Part shown: piece after piece, positions 22,085 to 33,322 of the stretch
Numbering within the stretch: position 1 is the first letter of the stretch
How the letters are laid out: each line of letters begins with the position of its first letter
Assembly: GCA_018806985.1 (NCBI GenBank)
Contig: JADANN010000032.1
Coordinates: 3,493,501-3,557,500, forward strand
From: Angiostrongylus vasorum
Lineage: Eukaryota; Nematoda; Chromadorea; Rhabditida; Metastrongylidae
DNA length: 64,000 nucleotides
Direction: 5' to 3'
The notes under the pieces: generated by a model
What the model was told of the DNA's origin: nothing
What the model saw: the letters and a program-made list of their open reading frames with translations, nothing else
The model's database searches: none
Position numbers and translations under genes: made by a program

Positions 22085-22345
22085 TTTTATTTACTTTTAT
22101 TTACTGCATGGCACTTTCTCATGGCAGGGTATTATGTCAAATACAACCACACTAATGGTGAGATATTTGTAAAACTTCGGACTCCAGGTGCCTGCGGTTG
22201 GGATCCAACACGATATTTCCTTTTCTGGAGGATCACGTGTTAGCAGTTGCACCACCATGGCCGTTACTTTGCCTTTCTCTCAGACAGTTTTTTTTACCCT
22301 AACCGTGCCATAAGCAATCACCCATCAACAGGAACTACAGCTTAT
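22085..22345 (-). repeat. repeat-B copy
   Basis: Minus-oriented with both ends (TTTACTTTTATTTACTGC; CCATAAGCAATCACCC) and the tRNA-like centre. Confidence 0.75.
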
Positions 22346-22757
22346 ATTATAATTCAACTATATGAAACAAAACTGTATAAAATGAACTTTGCAGTGATGC
22401 ACTGTAGTACGGCATGAAAAAGAAAAAATATTCTCAAAAAGATATACGAGATAAATGAGATCAGAAATTGGGCATAAATTTCCGAAAGACCCTATGCATT
22501 CTACACTATAGGAGACCCCAGTGTTTTCTCTTTAAGTGCTTATCGACTTTGATATGATTGCTGGTTGCCCTTAAAAACACACTCATTCATATTCGCATAG
22601 TAGATGACGACGATTGACAGCTTAGAGGGACTGATGTATTGTTGCTGTCGATGTTGTTGCTGCTTTTGCTCTTGTCAGCGGTGGATAGAATTTTCTCGTC
22701 TTCAGTTGGCCGGCGTGATCTGTTGAATAGTGAACGATTGAGAAAATGAAAAAATAG

Positions 22758-22925
22758 GTAGAAAGCTTTTGGCATTGATCAAACCCTATAGGATAGCCAG
22801 CATTCGAGTTTTTGACTTCATCAAGCATAGTTAAAGCCAACTGAATGCAGATCTGACCTATCCATTGACTCGCGGCCTAGGAAGGCCGGAGAGCAAGACG
22901 GAACTAGCGGCAGGTACCAGTTGAT
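22758..22925 (-). repeat. SINE-A copy, headless, diverged
   Basis: TTTTGGCATTGATCAAACCC, TTTTTGACTTCATCAAGCAT and CTATCCATTGACTCGCGGCC, minus-oriented. Confidence 0.6.
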
Positions 22926-22929
22926 TCTC

Positions 22930-23625
22930 TCCTTCGATGTTCCATATTTGGCGCTATGTTCGATCGATGCTGAGTCCAACCGGAGATTCGATTTAGTGTT
23001 GATCTTGACAGCATATGGCTTTTATCGAGCTTTTTTTCCGAATGTTGGAATGCTTGAAGTGCTCCGGGTAGTTTAGAATTGTTACGACAACGGTGATTGC
23101 ATGCAATAGTGATTACTCTTCTTTATAAACGACCAATTCACGTGTCTCCTTCATTTGATGGATTGTGAAACAGGCCACATATACGCCCTCAAGCAGTCGA
23201 TAGTGTTCACCTTTAGGGCTACTCTACCTCGGCGCCCAGGTTCCATGTTTCGGTTGCGTTGGGCTGACTTACGTTTTCCTTATGTGCGTACACAACCTTA
23301 TACATTTGTGGCTGAGCTGTTTACGCGCATGCAGGCTGTGCTGTGCAACCGGAGTCCTCTAGAAGCTTGCATACTTCACCAGTCTCTTCGACTAAGGAAC
23401 TCAACAACGGAGGGAACACCCCAACAAGCTGCTTGTGTATACCCCGCTCTCATAGTAGAGCTCGGCTATGCATGGCTGCTTTCTTACCAAGAAAAAGGGG
23501 AATAAAGTGCATCGTAGTGCTATCATAAAGATGACTTTCTTCGTGCCGATCCAACCAACGAAAACCATAGAATCGCTTTTGGAACACAACAAGGACGCAT
23601 AAAGGTTCTACGCGTTGTATCTTAA
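22930..23625. other. no firm feature
   Basis: A plus-strand stretch (23155-23505) is open for 116 codons but shows no motif or splice context; unassigned. Confidence 0.35.
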
Positions 23626-23627
23626 CG

Positions 23628-23668
23628 GTTTCCTCTCTCTCTCTCTCTTCCTCTCTCTTTCTCTCTGA
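23628..23668. repeat. (CT)n tract
   Basis: CT-rich simple repeat. Confidence 0.9.
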
Positions 23669-23736
23669 CCACTGTTACAGTCCACTCATCTCAGTTTTGA
23701 ACTTCAATAGGCGCAATTTAGATATTTGACGTCATC

Positions 23737-23796
23737 TCTCTCCTTCTCTCTCTCCCTCCTTCTCTCTCTCTCTCTTTCTCTTTCTCTCTCTCTAAA
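23737..23796. repeat. (CT)n tract
   Basis: Second CT-rich simple repeat, about 70 bp after the first. Confidence 0.9.
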
Positions 23797-23869
23797 AGCA
23801 ACGTCTTTCTTAGAAATTCAGTTGAACAGTTCATAACTGTTTGCTGTTTGTTTTTTATTTATTTTACGT

Positions 23870-24215
23870 GACACATCTTCACCTCTACATTGCCGATTCC
23901 AGCACATCCTTCCATTCGTTTCCTTGCACCCACCATCCACGAAGGTCTTGAAACTTTTCTGTATGTGACTTCGGCTGCTGCTTGAGGATTTTTTCGTCTC
24001 CGGAGCATACTCCTTTGAATACTGGTCGAGTTGATTCCACCTCGAGTGTGGATTAGCTGTGCGCTCTAGTTCCTGCGTAAATGTAACGGAGTGAGTTGTA
24101 CCCAGTCAATTTTAACACCAATTTCCCCACAACTGCTGTATGATATGCTTGGTGAGCCTGATGTGAGGTCGAACCAGTTCCGTAATAGTGATAGACGGAA
24201 TCACTACCACTTTGC
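23870..24215 (-). repeat. SINE-C copy, diverged
   Basis: Minus-oriented: tail end TTTACGTGACACATCTTCAC, body CACGAAGGTCTTGAAACTTT and TTTTAACACCAATTTCCCC (core), head side TGAGGTCGAACCAGTTCCG. Confidence 0.7.
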
Positions 24216-25140
24216 TATCCGTCTGTCCTAGTGATAATGAGTCTATCCTGTCAATCGAACTTCGTGATATTCGCGAAGTACTGTGCTTAAGTTCAATGGT
24301 TTTTCTTCTGTTCGTTTATTACGAGTTTTATAGAAATTGTTTATACAACTTTGTTTTAATACAGTGGCTACTTCGTAACATGTTATAAATTGATCGACAT
24401 AACGTCGGTAATTCATCTATTATCTGTGAAAACTGTCTTTGTTTCTTTTGCTAGCGAAACTCAGTAGCCAGCTCTTACACAGCGGAGCTAGTTGTGGAAG
24501 TTTTACTGGTAGTCGGTTTGGGCCACTCGTTGATTAATGGAGTTAGTGACGCAGTTGCTTGTATCTAACTTTATGCCGAATCATTAAGAAAACGTCGAGT
24601 AGTCAAAAAAAAGGGATAAAAACAATTGCAAACTGAGCTGTGAATTATTCCGAGGTTGCGAGAAAGTCGATGCTGGAAATGGTTCTTCTAGAAGTGCTCT
24701 TGTTTCTGAACACTTGTCGTCAATGCGTCATCGATTTGAAGGAGAAAAAAAATACTTTTTTTCGTACTTTTTCTGCTTTCTGTTATCGATAGTTCATTTT
24801 ACTAGTGTTCAACTTCTCTCAAGCTTCCATTGGCACCCACAGTATACTACGAGAAATGCTTCCGTTATTCTTCAGCCGAGCTCTGAACACTACACAGTTT
24901 CATCAATGCAAATTTTGAACATCTTTATGATTATCTGCAATCTTAGCAGTTGGCTTCATAAGTAATACTTTGAACCCATCCGTTCAAAATCTGCTTGAAA
25001 GCGGGAAAAATATGGCAGTCTCGGATAGGAACTACGGTCTTACTCATCTCCTTAGTTCATTTTACTTTTCTCTTAAAAGTTGAAATTCTTGGCTCTAGGA
25101 TCGTAACTTTAACCACAAAGGATTTCTTGAATACTGCATG
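24216..25140. other. no recognisable feature
   Basis: Nothing supported. Confidence 0.45.
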
Positions 25141-25144
25141 GTGT

Positions 25145-25505
25145 TCATAAGCAGCGTAGTGGTTCGAGACGTCCTATCACGTGAACATTGGTCCTACCCG
25201 AAGCCCAAGCAACCAAAGCCCTCTATCCCTGCCAAGAAATAAGGCTGATACCAAACTTATCTATCAATCTGTTGGGGATTCTCTATTGATTGGAATCCAT
25301 TCGTAGCATTAAAAGATGATAAAATGGACATTTGGAATGTACAATGACTTGCGGAGGCTTACCAGTGCATAAACGCAGTGTTTTTACCCTTCCAGACGAG
25401 TTTCTTAGAAATAGGGGTAAAAGTTTTCGTTTGCCTGGGGCAATGGATCAAGTCAACGACCGAGTTTGCAAAGCAATATACCTGTAACCACTGCGCTAAG
25501 TTTTG
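25145..25505. repeat. two diverged SINE-A pieces, plus then minus
   Basis: 25145-25255 (+) has AAGCAGCGTAGTGGTTCGAG and GATACCAAACTTATC. 25290-25505 (-) has AATGACTTGCGGAGGC and a variant tRNA head (CCTGTAACCACTGCGC). Confidence 0.5.
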
Positions 25506-25834
25506 TTTCTTTGATACGGTAAACCTGTGCAATGTGGATGTTTATGAACATATTCAGACGAACGTTCAAAAACATAAGTCATTTTTTGTTTGGTTGCTCA
25601 TAAGAGAATTTCGCATGGGTTGACTGTTCGTGCAACAATTCGAAACACTTCTCATCTGTGAAGACGATGATGAAACAGCTGTTGATGATGTTTCTGATTT
25701 ACAGCAGAGTACTGGTCGATGATCAAAAACTGAAGCGTGTTTTTCAGAACAGCCACTGTTCTCTTACCTTTTACAGTCTTTTCTGAAAAATTCTACGCGT
25801 AACATATAAAGACAAGGGCGAGTGTAGCTTCAGG

Positions 25835-26170
25835 TTTAGGAGTGCTGTGTAATACACATTTGGTTATCATTTAGATCTTTTACTCCGGGACAACAAGCTC
25901 TACGTCGCTGTGGCGTAAGCGATATCCTATCGGATTTTTCTGAGAATATAGCAGCTTTAACTTGACAGGGATCTGTCCATACAAGTGACTGAATATCTAT
26001 TTGGCTTACATAATGAGTTGTGAAGGCCTAGTGATGTCTTACGACATAAGCTCGAGTTAGCCACTGTACAGGCCAGATACGCATTCAATCACGTGTACGT
26101 TTTTATTATTATAACATATACGAATGAATTCGAATCATATTCCCAAGGGCTTGGAAAGGTCTGATTGCTT
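25835..26170. repeat. diverged SINE-A pieces
   Basis: A plus head-like stretch, a short minus body piece (25983-26045) and a plus tail (GGCCAGATACGCATTCAATC, CGAATGAATTCGAATCATA). Old and scrambled. Confidence 0.4.
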
Positions 26171-26569
26171 CGTCCTTTTCTCAGTAACATATTAGCTAGA
26201 GAGCTTAAATCCTCCTTTAAGATGGTCGTAAGCTTCTTAACTGGCAAGTCATGCATGTTTATAGATTTTTCTTTGTGCCAGATGCTCGAAGATGACTAGA
26301 GCTCCTGAGTGTCATCTGACGTTTTTATGTGAAAAGTGCACTAGCGTCATTGTATTGTCCAAGGAAATTTCAGCTTTCAACGCATAAAGTTTTTTCAAGT
26401 GTTTTAAGCAATTTAGACGAGTATGAGGTTTAACAACAAAGTTATCCTATCTGTGATTCCGTTTATAGTCAGTTTGACCTTTAACGCTAGGGCATTATCG
26501 ACTGGTGCTAAAATCATTTCCATATAAAAAAAATAAAAAAATCTATGCCTCTTAGAAAGGTTGAAATAA

Positions 26570-26825
26570 TAGGGCTCTCAGCGTTGACGAGTCCTGTAGG
26601 GATATGCTATGTATTGAACTTCATCTGTACCATTGTAAAGGATATTGAACGACTATTAGGCTAATGCAATGACCTGCGATAGCATATTAAGGTATCCGGT
26701 GTTTTTATCCTTTCAGAGAATTCTGCTAGTAATCAGTCGACCAATGCTAGGCGTGAGCTCGCGCCCAAGACCATTTGTGTATTGCGGGTAATCTAATCGC
26801 TACACCAAATGCGTTTTTATCTTGT
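26570..26825 (-). repeat. SINE-A variant, diverged
   Basis: GCGTTGACGAGTCCTGTAGG at the tail and CGCGCCCAAGACCATTTGTG with AATCTAATCGCTACACC at the variant head. Confidence 0.5.
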
Positions 26826-27064
26826 TGGTATCCCAATAAGAACAGTGAACAATCGTATCTCAACTTTAAGGTGAAAAAGTGGCTATTGGTTGTAGACCAA
26901 CTGCGTTACCACCTTTAGTCATCTTCTGTTTAATTCCTACAACGATTTCAAAATTCTTTTTGCAGTAAATGGGTAATACGAAGGACCTAGATGGGAAAAT
27001 GTCCGTTTTCTTAGCCTCAACGAACACTTAAGTTATAACAACAAGAAACTCCCAACTTCATCTT

Positions 27065-27360
27065 TAGCTTAACTGGGTTCATTGTCAATTTGGGCTCAGA
27101 TCAATCCCGTTGACGGGTGATTGTCGATGGCAGTAATTGATGGAAAACTAGCCGAGAGACAGGCGAAACGGAGGACCTTCATGGTGTGGTGGTGAACGCG
27201 TTAGCCTCGGGAAGAACAATAGCGCGTTCGTTCCCCACCGCAAACACCTCACCTCCGGTACGGAGTTTTGCAAATATCTCAGCATCACCTTGGTTGTATT
27301 TCACATGATAGCCTGCCGTGGAAAAAAAAATTATGGTAGGCAGTAAATAAAAAGGTTAAG
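27065..27360 (+). repeat. repeat-B copy, full length
   Basis: TTAACTGGGTTCATTGTCAA, ATCCCGTTGACGGGTGATTG, GTGTGGTGGTGAACGCGTTAG, GCGTTCGTTCCCCACCGC, GGAGTTTTGCAAATATCTC and the end GCAGTAAATAAAAAGGTTAA. Confidence 0.85.
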
Positions 27361-28370
27361 AGACTTTCTATTTCTATATCTCGCATATAGTCACATTGCA
27401 TTAGGATTTATCAGCCCATAGACCTGATGAATATTAATGTGTCGTTCATGGACTTAAGACGTTTTCGGCACTTTAGAAACTGAAATTGTTCTGGCAATGA
27501 CGACATTCACTGATTTCATGAAGTTCAGCTAAGAAAAAATGAACACTCAAGTCAATATTCTCGTTCGATTCTTGTTTTTGAAAAAGTAAAAGAGCTGGTT
27601 ATAGCAGAAATCTGGAACCGATTCCAACAGAGGGCTCGGAATTCTCTGAACTTAACAAGGTTGTAAAGTAATATTAAGCCAATCAGCACTCTGTAATCGT
27701 TTTTCATTTAGCACAAATTTCGTTGCAGGCCATTGAATACCCGTAAAAATGATCGTTCACGGTGTTTTCTGGAAAAGACCAATTGTTCGCTGCTTTCACT
27801 AGATGGTGGAAGGCAACCTTTCATGGAAAAAACTCAAGAGATTTCAAAACGGGTTTCCTCTTAGTCATCGAAAAACTTGAATGTAGAAGTTGATTCTCAT
27901 AAGGTTCTTGCCAAACAGTACCGTTTTGATATTCTGAAAGTAGAATCAAATCTTAAACATAAGGCAACCCAACTCCTGTTTGTAGTTGTCATCGAGAACA
28001 TACGAATCTTGTTATATAGAAATTTCAGTCAAGGCATTATTCACGTACTTATGGGTGCTTCATCTCCTAACGAACTATCACTCTCCCTCTTTGCGGTGCT
28101 ATTCTTTCGATTTTTATACAATCACTAAAAATTAAGATCTTATGGCTTGGTGGAGACATTCGATTGAATCTTCATTGAGTCGTAACAACTTACGATGACA
28201 GTATGACTACAGAACGGCATGTACTCATTCTCTAAGCAAAGCAGTCGTGACAAAGCGTTGTACCACACATGGTCTCAAGCTGCCATTGGCCAACTACTTG
28301 TACAAGTGTCATCTCCAGCCTCGACACGAACGTATCTTCCAGCCTTCACAATGGATAGTTTCATGCCCTA
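27361..28370. other. no recognisable feature
   Basis: An open plus-strand stretch (27877-28128) shows no motif; nothing else supported. Confidence 0.4.
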
Positions 28371-28375
28371 CTCAC

Positions 28376-28472
28376 CTGTTGTGTGTAAGACGAACAGAAC
28401 ACAAGCCTCCACTCTCCGTCTCTAGCCGATAAAGAGACGGTAGGAGAGACCGGTGTTTTTCGGCCAGAATTG
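28376..28472 (-). CDS. candidate internal exon, family unknown
   Basis: Minus strand. Frame reads NSGRKTPVSPTVSLSARDGE then WRLVFCSSYTQQ and ends exactly at a strong donor CAG|GTGAGTAGG (28375-28374). The acceptor (GGGGGTTAG|CAATTC) is poor; the frame is open a little further back, to about 28507. Protein-like composition. No partner exon found. Confidence 0.3.
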
Positions 28473-28509
28473 CTAACCCCCGTTAAGTCAGCGAGTGATG
28501 GTTTTCATC

Positions 28510-29440
28510 CTATGGAAGATAGCCCATTATCTATTTATTATGGGATGGCACAAACTGGTAGTTCCGCCGTTATCCGTTCTATTCATTGAAGGATGTTGGG
28601 AAAATGAACACACGCTATACAACTAGTTCTTAACTTCCTACGTAACTTGAACATAGCCTTCATAGTACTCCATGAACCAAACGGAAATTATCGATTTTCT
28701 CGAAAACAGACGACAAATCCAGAACAATGTAGTTCTAGCAATGCGCTTCTTAGGATTTTATTATTCGTGTTGAGATTCTGGAAGTGTGCAGCTTCAACGT
28801 TAGCTTCTTAATAGATGGATTAGTGCTACTTTATAAACGCTGAAGTCCGTGCTTTTTTCCAGTCGTAGGAACTACCTTTAGCTTATTTGTAGAGCTTTTT
28901 TATGCATTTCAGCTGAAATGAGGCCACTCATGAGATTCGAGTGATTTCCGTTCTCCGTTGAGTTTTATCAGCACCGCAGCTCAGTTAACTGACTACGTAA
29001 GCATTTCTTAACTAGCCCAGTCTTCTTTGTTTTGGTCAAGCAAAATTTCGGAAAACTTTCGATGAACTGCTTCTCTTTTCAACTGTGTACTATTTCTGTC
29101 TAGTGCTTCTGTCTGTTAATTCCCTTTTTAACATCTCCCTATTCGCTCGATTTAATTCGTATTGTGGCGCCAAGTTTCCCATATGGGCGAAGGCATTCAA
29201 TTACATTTATTGCCTTTGTAGGAGAAATATCCGAAATGACATGCACTCAGTCTTTTCCTCCTACCTTCTCTTCATCCACCTCTGTCTCACTGTTTCAGCT
29301 CACAAATTGGGTAATTTGGTGAGACTTTTTTTACATGTCATTTCTTTTACGACGAAAATGAAGAATCGAAGAACCTGTCTTTACTTTTTTCCACGTTTTT
29401 CGTCAACAACTTTCAAATGGTTCTACTTTATTGATTCGTT
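28510..29440. other. no firm feature
   Basis: Contains a long plus-strand open stretch (29085-29456) without a recognised motif; possibly introns upstream of the exon at 29447. Confidence 0.35.
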
Positions 29441-29446
29441 TCAGTC

Positions 29447-29767
29447 CAGCCCCTAACTCATCTAATTCCTTAGCTTTTCCTGCGGCTCATTTACAAAACA
29501 AACACCTGTGCCTGGATACTACAAATGGATCTTTTTTGCTGATATTAAACCAAACCTCTAGTGATCAGGTGGTATTTCTTATAAGTAGCTTTAAGAGCCC
29601 TGTAGATCCAAACTGTTCGGACTCACTTTTGAAGGAGCTCGCGTCGATCTTTCAGAATGGTTGCGGTAACTGTACTATTGGGATGTGCAATTCGATCATG
29701 TTGTTTCATTATATTTTCTCGTTATTATTACTTTTCAGTCATCGTATAGAATATGGAAAGTGTTAAA
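29447..29767 (+). CDS. candidate terminal exon, secreted or surface protein
   Basis: A strong acceptor ATTCGTTTCAG precedes 29447. One frame stays open for about 106 codons to TAA. It has several N-x-S/T sites (NGS, NQT, NCS, NCT), evenly spaced cysteines (KHLCLD, DPNCSD, NGCGNCTIGMC) and near its end a hydrophobic run (SIMLFHYIFSLLLLFS). That is the look of the C terminus of an extracellular protein with a membrane or GPI-type anchor. The last codons run into the start of a repeat-B copy, so the natural stop may have changed. No named family. Confidence 0.35.
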
Positions 29768-29774
29768 CATAATA

Positions 29775-30195
29775 ACTTTTTATTTGCTGCTTACTATATT
29801 TTTTTACGGCAGCGTATTATGCGAAATACAACCACAACGATAGTGAGATATTTGCAAAAGTCCAGACCGCAGGCGTCTGCGGTGGGGAACGAGACGCATT
29901 ATTGCCCTACCCGGGCTAACGCATTGACCACCACACCATGCAGGTCCTTCGTTTCGCCTCTCTCTCAGGTAGTTTTCTATCAATCAATGCCATCAGTAAT
30001 CACCCGTCAACTGGACTGATGTAGGGAGCCCACATCGGCATTGAACCCAGTTAAGCTGAGGCTGTAGTTGAAATCACAATCACGCGGTGAGGTGGTGAAC
30101 GCATTAGCACCCGGAAAGGGTAATAGCGCGTTTGTTCCCCACCGCAGACATCTGCGGTCTGGAGTTTTGAAAATATCTCAGCATCGTTGTGCTTA
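29775..30195. repeat. repeat-B inverted pair
   Basis: 29775-30080 is a full minus copy (TTTTTATTTGCTGCTTACTA to TTGAACCCAGTTAAGCTGAG). 30085-30195 is a plus-oriented head and 3' part (GAGGTGGTGAACGCATTAGC, GTCTGGAGTTTTGAAAATAT). The two face away from a shared centre at about 30082. Confidence 0.8.
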
Positions 30196-30290
30196 TCAAG
30201 TTAATGCGTCGTTTCCTTGCTCAGCAATCGCGAGGTTGTTAAACAGCATACATTTACTTCCATAGAAAAACACAATACAATACAACAGCA

Positions 30291-30325
30291 GCTGACGTTT
30301 CGGCAGTATCACCTTCTTCAGAGCC
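30291..30325 (-). ncRNA. compact hammerhead-like ribozyme motif
   Basis: Reverse complement GGCT-CTGAAGA-AGGTGATACTGCC-GAAACGTC-AGC. Core boxes intact; stem II has one G-T wobble pair (GGT against GCC). Confidence 0.6.
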
Positions 30326-30751
30326 TGGAAGGGTATATTGATATACAATTTACTAGGCCAAACGCTTCAATAACACTGACAAAAAGACGAAAAACTCTAT
30401 GGTAATTACATGGTCAACAACTTCTAGAAAAAACTCACCGCTTTTTTACGTGACTTCCAATGAGGAAGATTAGAACAGCTGATTACAGTCGCGTGTGGTT
30501 GATGAAATGCCCAGAGGTCATACGCGACCTGACCCGTATGTTCGCAGCAATTTCTGATGTGGGGTGGTGCAGTCATCAACCATGTGCGATATAATCACTT
30601 GTTCTAACGTTCCTCATTGGAAGTCACGTAGAAAAGCAGTGAGTTTTTTCGGGAAGCAGTTGATCATGTAATTACCATAGAGTTTTTCGTCTTTTGTAAG
30701 CGTTATTGAAGCGTTTGGCCTAGTACATTGTATATCAGTATATCCCTTCCA

Positions 30752-30787
30752 GGCTCTGAAGAAGGCGATACTGCCGAAACGTCAGCT
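30752..30787 (+). ncRNA. compact hammerhead-like ribozyme motif
   Basis: GGCT-CTGAAGA-AGGCGATACTGCC-GAAACGTC-AGCT. Core boxes CTGAAGA and GAAA intact, stem II GGC/GCC, predicted cleavage after C30783, stem I GCU/AGC, palindromic ACGU in place of a closed stem III. Confidence 0.65.
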
Positions 30788-31079
30788 ACTGTTGTATTGT
30801 ATTGTTTTTCTGTGGAAGTAAATGTATGCTGTTTAACAATCTCGTGATGGCTGAACACGAAAACGACGCATTCATATCCCGATGGCGAGGTGAATAGAAC
30901 GTCGATCTTGGGAACTGCTAAGAAATTCCCCCAACTACCAGAGAGATTATTACAAAACATCTTTTTTGGAAAAAGGACAACAACAGAAGGTAAAGTAGAA
31001 ACAAAGCATTAGAAGATCGAAAAAAAGCTCGTAAAATTAGCAGAAACTTTTTTAGAAAGTGGTCGTTATTTCATTTCTG

Positions 31080-31285
31080 CATCTTGGGCCAACTAATGCA
31101 TCTCTCCGCGCTCGTCAAATTGCTACTAAAGTAGACTTGGAGGGCAAAAAACACTAATTTAGCGCATCGGTGGGCCACTCCAAGTCATTATATAGGCCAA
31201 ATAAGCATTCAATCATCCAGGCGATGCTACGAATGCAGTTGAATGCATGACGTATTACCAGGACTGATCAACTGGGGATTCTTGA
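31080..31285 (+). repeat. SINE-A copy, headless, diverged
   Basis: TGCATCTCTCCGCGCTCGTC, GCATCGGTGGGCCACTCC and AATAAGCATTCAATCATCC in order. Confidence 0.6.
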
Positions 31286-31719
31286 TCCATCATCCCTTTA
31301 CAGGGTAATGCACAATTTAGAAAGAAAACGTTTAAATTCTCGTTAATAATGGGCACCGTATTTTCATTTTTGATTAACAAGGCCAATCATGTTTGTTGCC
31401 AGTGTTACAATACATATTTACCATTCCAGATTCATCTTTGTTTTTTTCATCTGCAGTGAAATTAAAGCGCTATTAACACTAAATCTTTCTTGTTTCCTTC
31501 TCTATCCTTCATTCCTCTTCCCGCTCCACCGTCTTATCTCTTTCTCTCTCTGTTTCTGTATACATGTCCACACTCATAATTATCACGTTTACCCAACGAA
31601 CGGCGCGTAAACATAAGCGCGCGCAACGATTGCGATTTCGGCAAACGTCCGCACAAGTTGCTGACTAGCTGACAAGCCGGAAGAGTCTTTCTGGTGCATA
31701 TCGCAAAATCTTAACTTTT

Positions 31720-32050
31720 ATTGCCTGCCTATTCTTCTTTCATGACAGCGTATGATGTGAAATACAACTGCAAAAATGCGCAGATGTGAGCAAAACTTGG
31801 AACTTCAGCTGGGCTTCAAACCCGCTATTACCTTGCCGGGGCTTAAATCATTCCCGTGAATGAGCTCCTGATAGCATGGGTAAAGTAAAAAACATGACTG
31901 AAGGAAAAGCAAAGCAAGGACCTCGGTTGCTACAATGGACAACACATAAACTCTCTATAAAGATAATCACGGGTCGACGCCCAGCTGAGGTTCCGAGTCT
32001 TGCTCATATCTCAGCATTCTTGTGGTTGTGGATCAAATCTTATAGTAATT
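31720..32050. repeat. repeat-B inverted pair, degenerate
   Basis: 31720-31880 minus (TTTCATGACAGCGTATGATG, GAAATACAACTGCAAAAATG) and 31925-32050 plus (GTCTTGCTCATATCTCAGC, ATTCTTGTGGTTGTGG). Confidence 0.6.
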
Positions 32051-32089
32051 CGAAAAACAGACATTAAGTTAGTCTGGAAATTAATGGTT

Positions 32090-32225
32090 AATTTATTTAT
32101 ATCTTACAAGCTGGTCAGTGCAAAACGAGAACGGCTCAGAAGAAGGCGAATTCGCCGGTACGTCAGCCATCAAGTTTCAAGAACACCTAATAACAGCTCG
32201 TACCGTCTCAACAAGGGCACTTTGT
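32090..32225 (+). mobile_element. Penelope terminal repeat relic
   Basis: Contains GGCTCAGAAGAAGGCGAATTCGCCGGTACGTCAGCC (32133-32167), the ribozyme region with both core boxes mutated (CAGAAGA, GGTA) but stem II still paired. Confidence 0.55.
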
Positions 32226-32229
32226 AATA

Positions 32230-32550
32230 TTTAAGTAAATTCGTTGACAAAGCTTCTCTGACATCGCCACACCACCACTACTAACTATCGCCACACCCAT
32301 CACCACACCCCTCCCCATTTCCTCATTAGTCGCACACTGTGATAGATAGCGGCCACTCAAGGTTAAGCTAAGATAAGATCATTTTTGGCTAAGGCACGAA
32401 CCTGTTCCAATGCTGGTAAGCATGATCGTCACTGTCTGACTGACTGATTCGTCGTGTCATGAAAAGCCTCTAATTTATTTCTCAGATGTTCTTCCGATAC
32501 ATTTCGTTCGATTATTGCCTTCGAATCATCTACAGGTTTTTCTTTTCTTC
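32230..32550. other. no recognisable feature
   Basis: Nothing supported. From 32556 a 38-codon plus-strand ORF (ATG GCG CCG ...) overlaps the candidate minus exon region; it may be chance. Confidence 0.35.
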
Positions 32551-32699
32551 CACACATGGCGCCGTTCCAATTGGAAGTAGTGAGAGCATCAGTTACAGTA
32601 CTGGACTGTTCCCTGACTATCGACCTACGTGCTCTTCATCTCCTCTATCATTTTTGCATTAATTTTCACTAACAATAATTTTTTCTTATCAAAGTTTAC

Positions 32700-32807
32700 C
32701 AATGTAAGAACTATTTCTCTGTGGATTTTTCTATTCTTTACGATAACATATCTTCCAATTCGTTGTCGATCGAAAACTTGATCTGTACTCGTCATCTCCA
32801 GCTCCAT
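32700..32807 (-). CDS. candidate first coding exon, family unknown
   Basis: ATG at 32807 opens MELEMTSTDQVFDRQRIGRY then VIVKNRKIHREIVLTL, 36 codons, ending at TTG|GTAAAC. Charged, protein-like composition. The frame continues past the donor to a stop at 32625. No downstream partner found. Confidence 0.3.
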
Positions 32808-33065
32808 GCTTTACTTAACAATGTTGGAAGCGTTGATGCAAAAGGGTTGCCTCAAAGGTTGAGCGATTGCTTTTTTCGTAGTGAGCGATAATAAGAACAC
32901 AATTTTTTTATCTTTCTAGTCATTAAAATAACCAAATAGGAACAAGTAAAGAAGATACTAACAGATAGAAATTGACCAGGGAAGATCTAATACTAATGAT
33001 AATAGGCAGTAGCAAAGAATAAGTAAGGTAATAAAATTGCAAAGGCTAACCTTGCTATGAATGTA

Positions 33066-33160
33066 AATAACGATGGAAGGCTTGATGGGCCATGGGCGCG
33101 GGGTTCGATCCCATGTGTGTGTTGCAGGGAGCCTCCGACCACTGCACCATGAGCGCTTTA
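33066..33160 (-). repeat. SINE-A head only
   Basis: The tRNA-like head alone: in minus sense AGCGCTCATGGTGCAGTGGTC, then GGGATCGAACCCCG (B box), stopping at GGCCCATCAAGCC. Unusual, since most copies lose the head instead. Confidence 0.8.
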
Positions 33161-33322
33161 ATAATATATCAGCCATTGAAGAGATTAAAAGGTCTTGATT
33201 GTTGCTTGTATCAATAAACATTTGGAGTCCCTGGATTGTTGTTTTGAATATTTTTTCAACCACAATTTTTTTTCATTTTCATCGTTGCCTTTTAATAGCC
33301 CCCCACCAGTACGGAATTACAA

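Larger units (their letters stand above)
30203..30872. mobile_element. Penelope fold-back: two terminal repeats, no coding region
   Basis: Arms of about 300 bp, 30203-30512 and 30574-30872, are reverse complements of each other with about 60 bp between. Each arm holds the terminal repeat, one ribozyme motif and the untranslated stretch that normally precedes the GIY-YIG coding end (GATGTGGGGTGGTGCAG is at the centre). RT and endonuclease are absent, so it is non-autonomous. Confidence 0.85.

Noticed and set aside
23628..23796. Possible regulatory GAGA-type element
   Set aside because: Plain CT microsatellites without other support.
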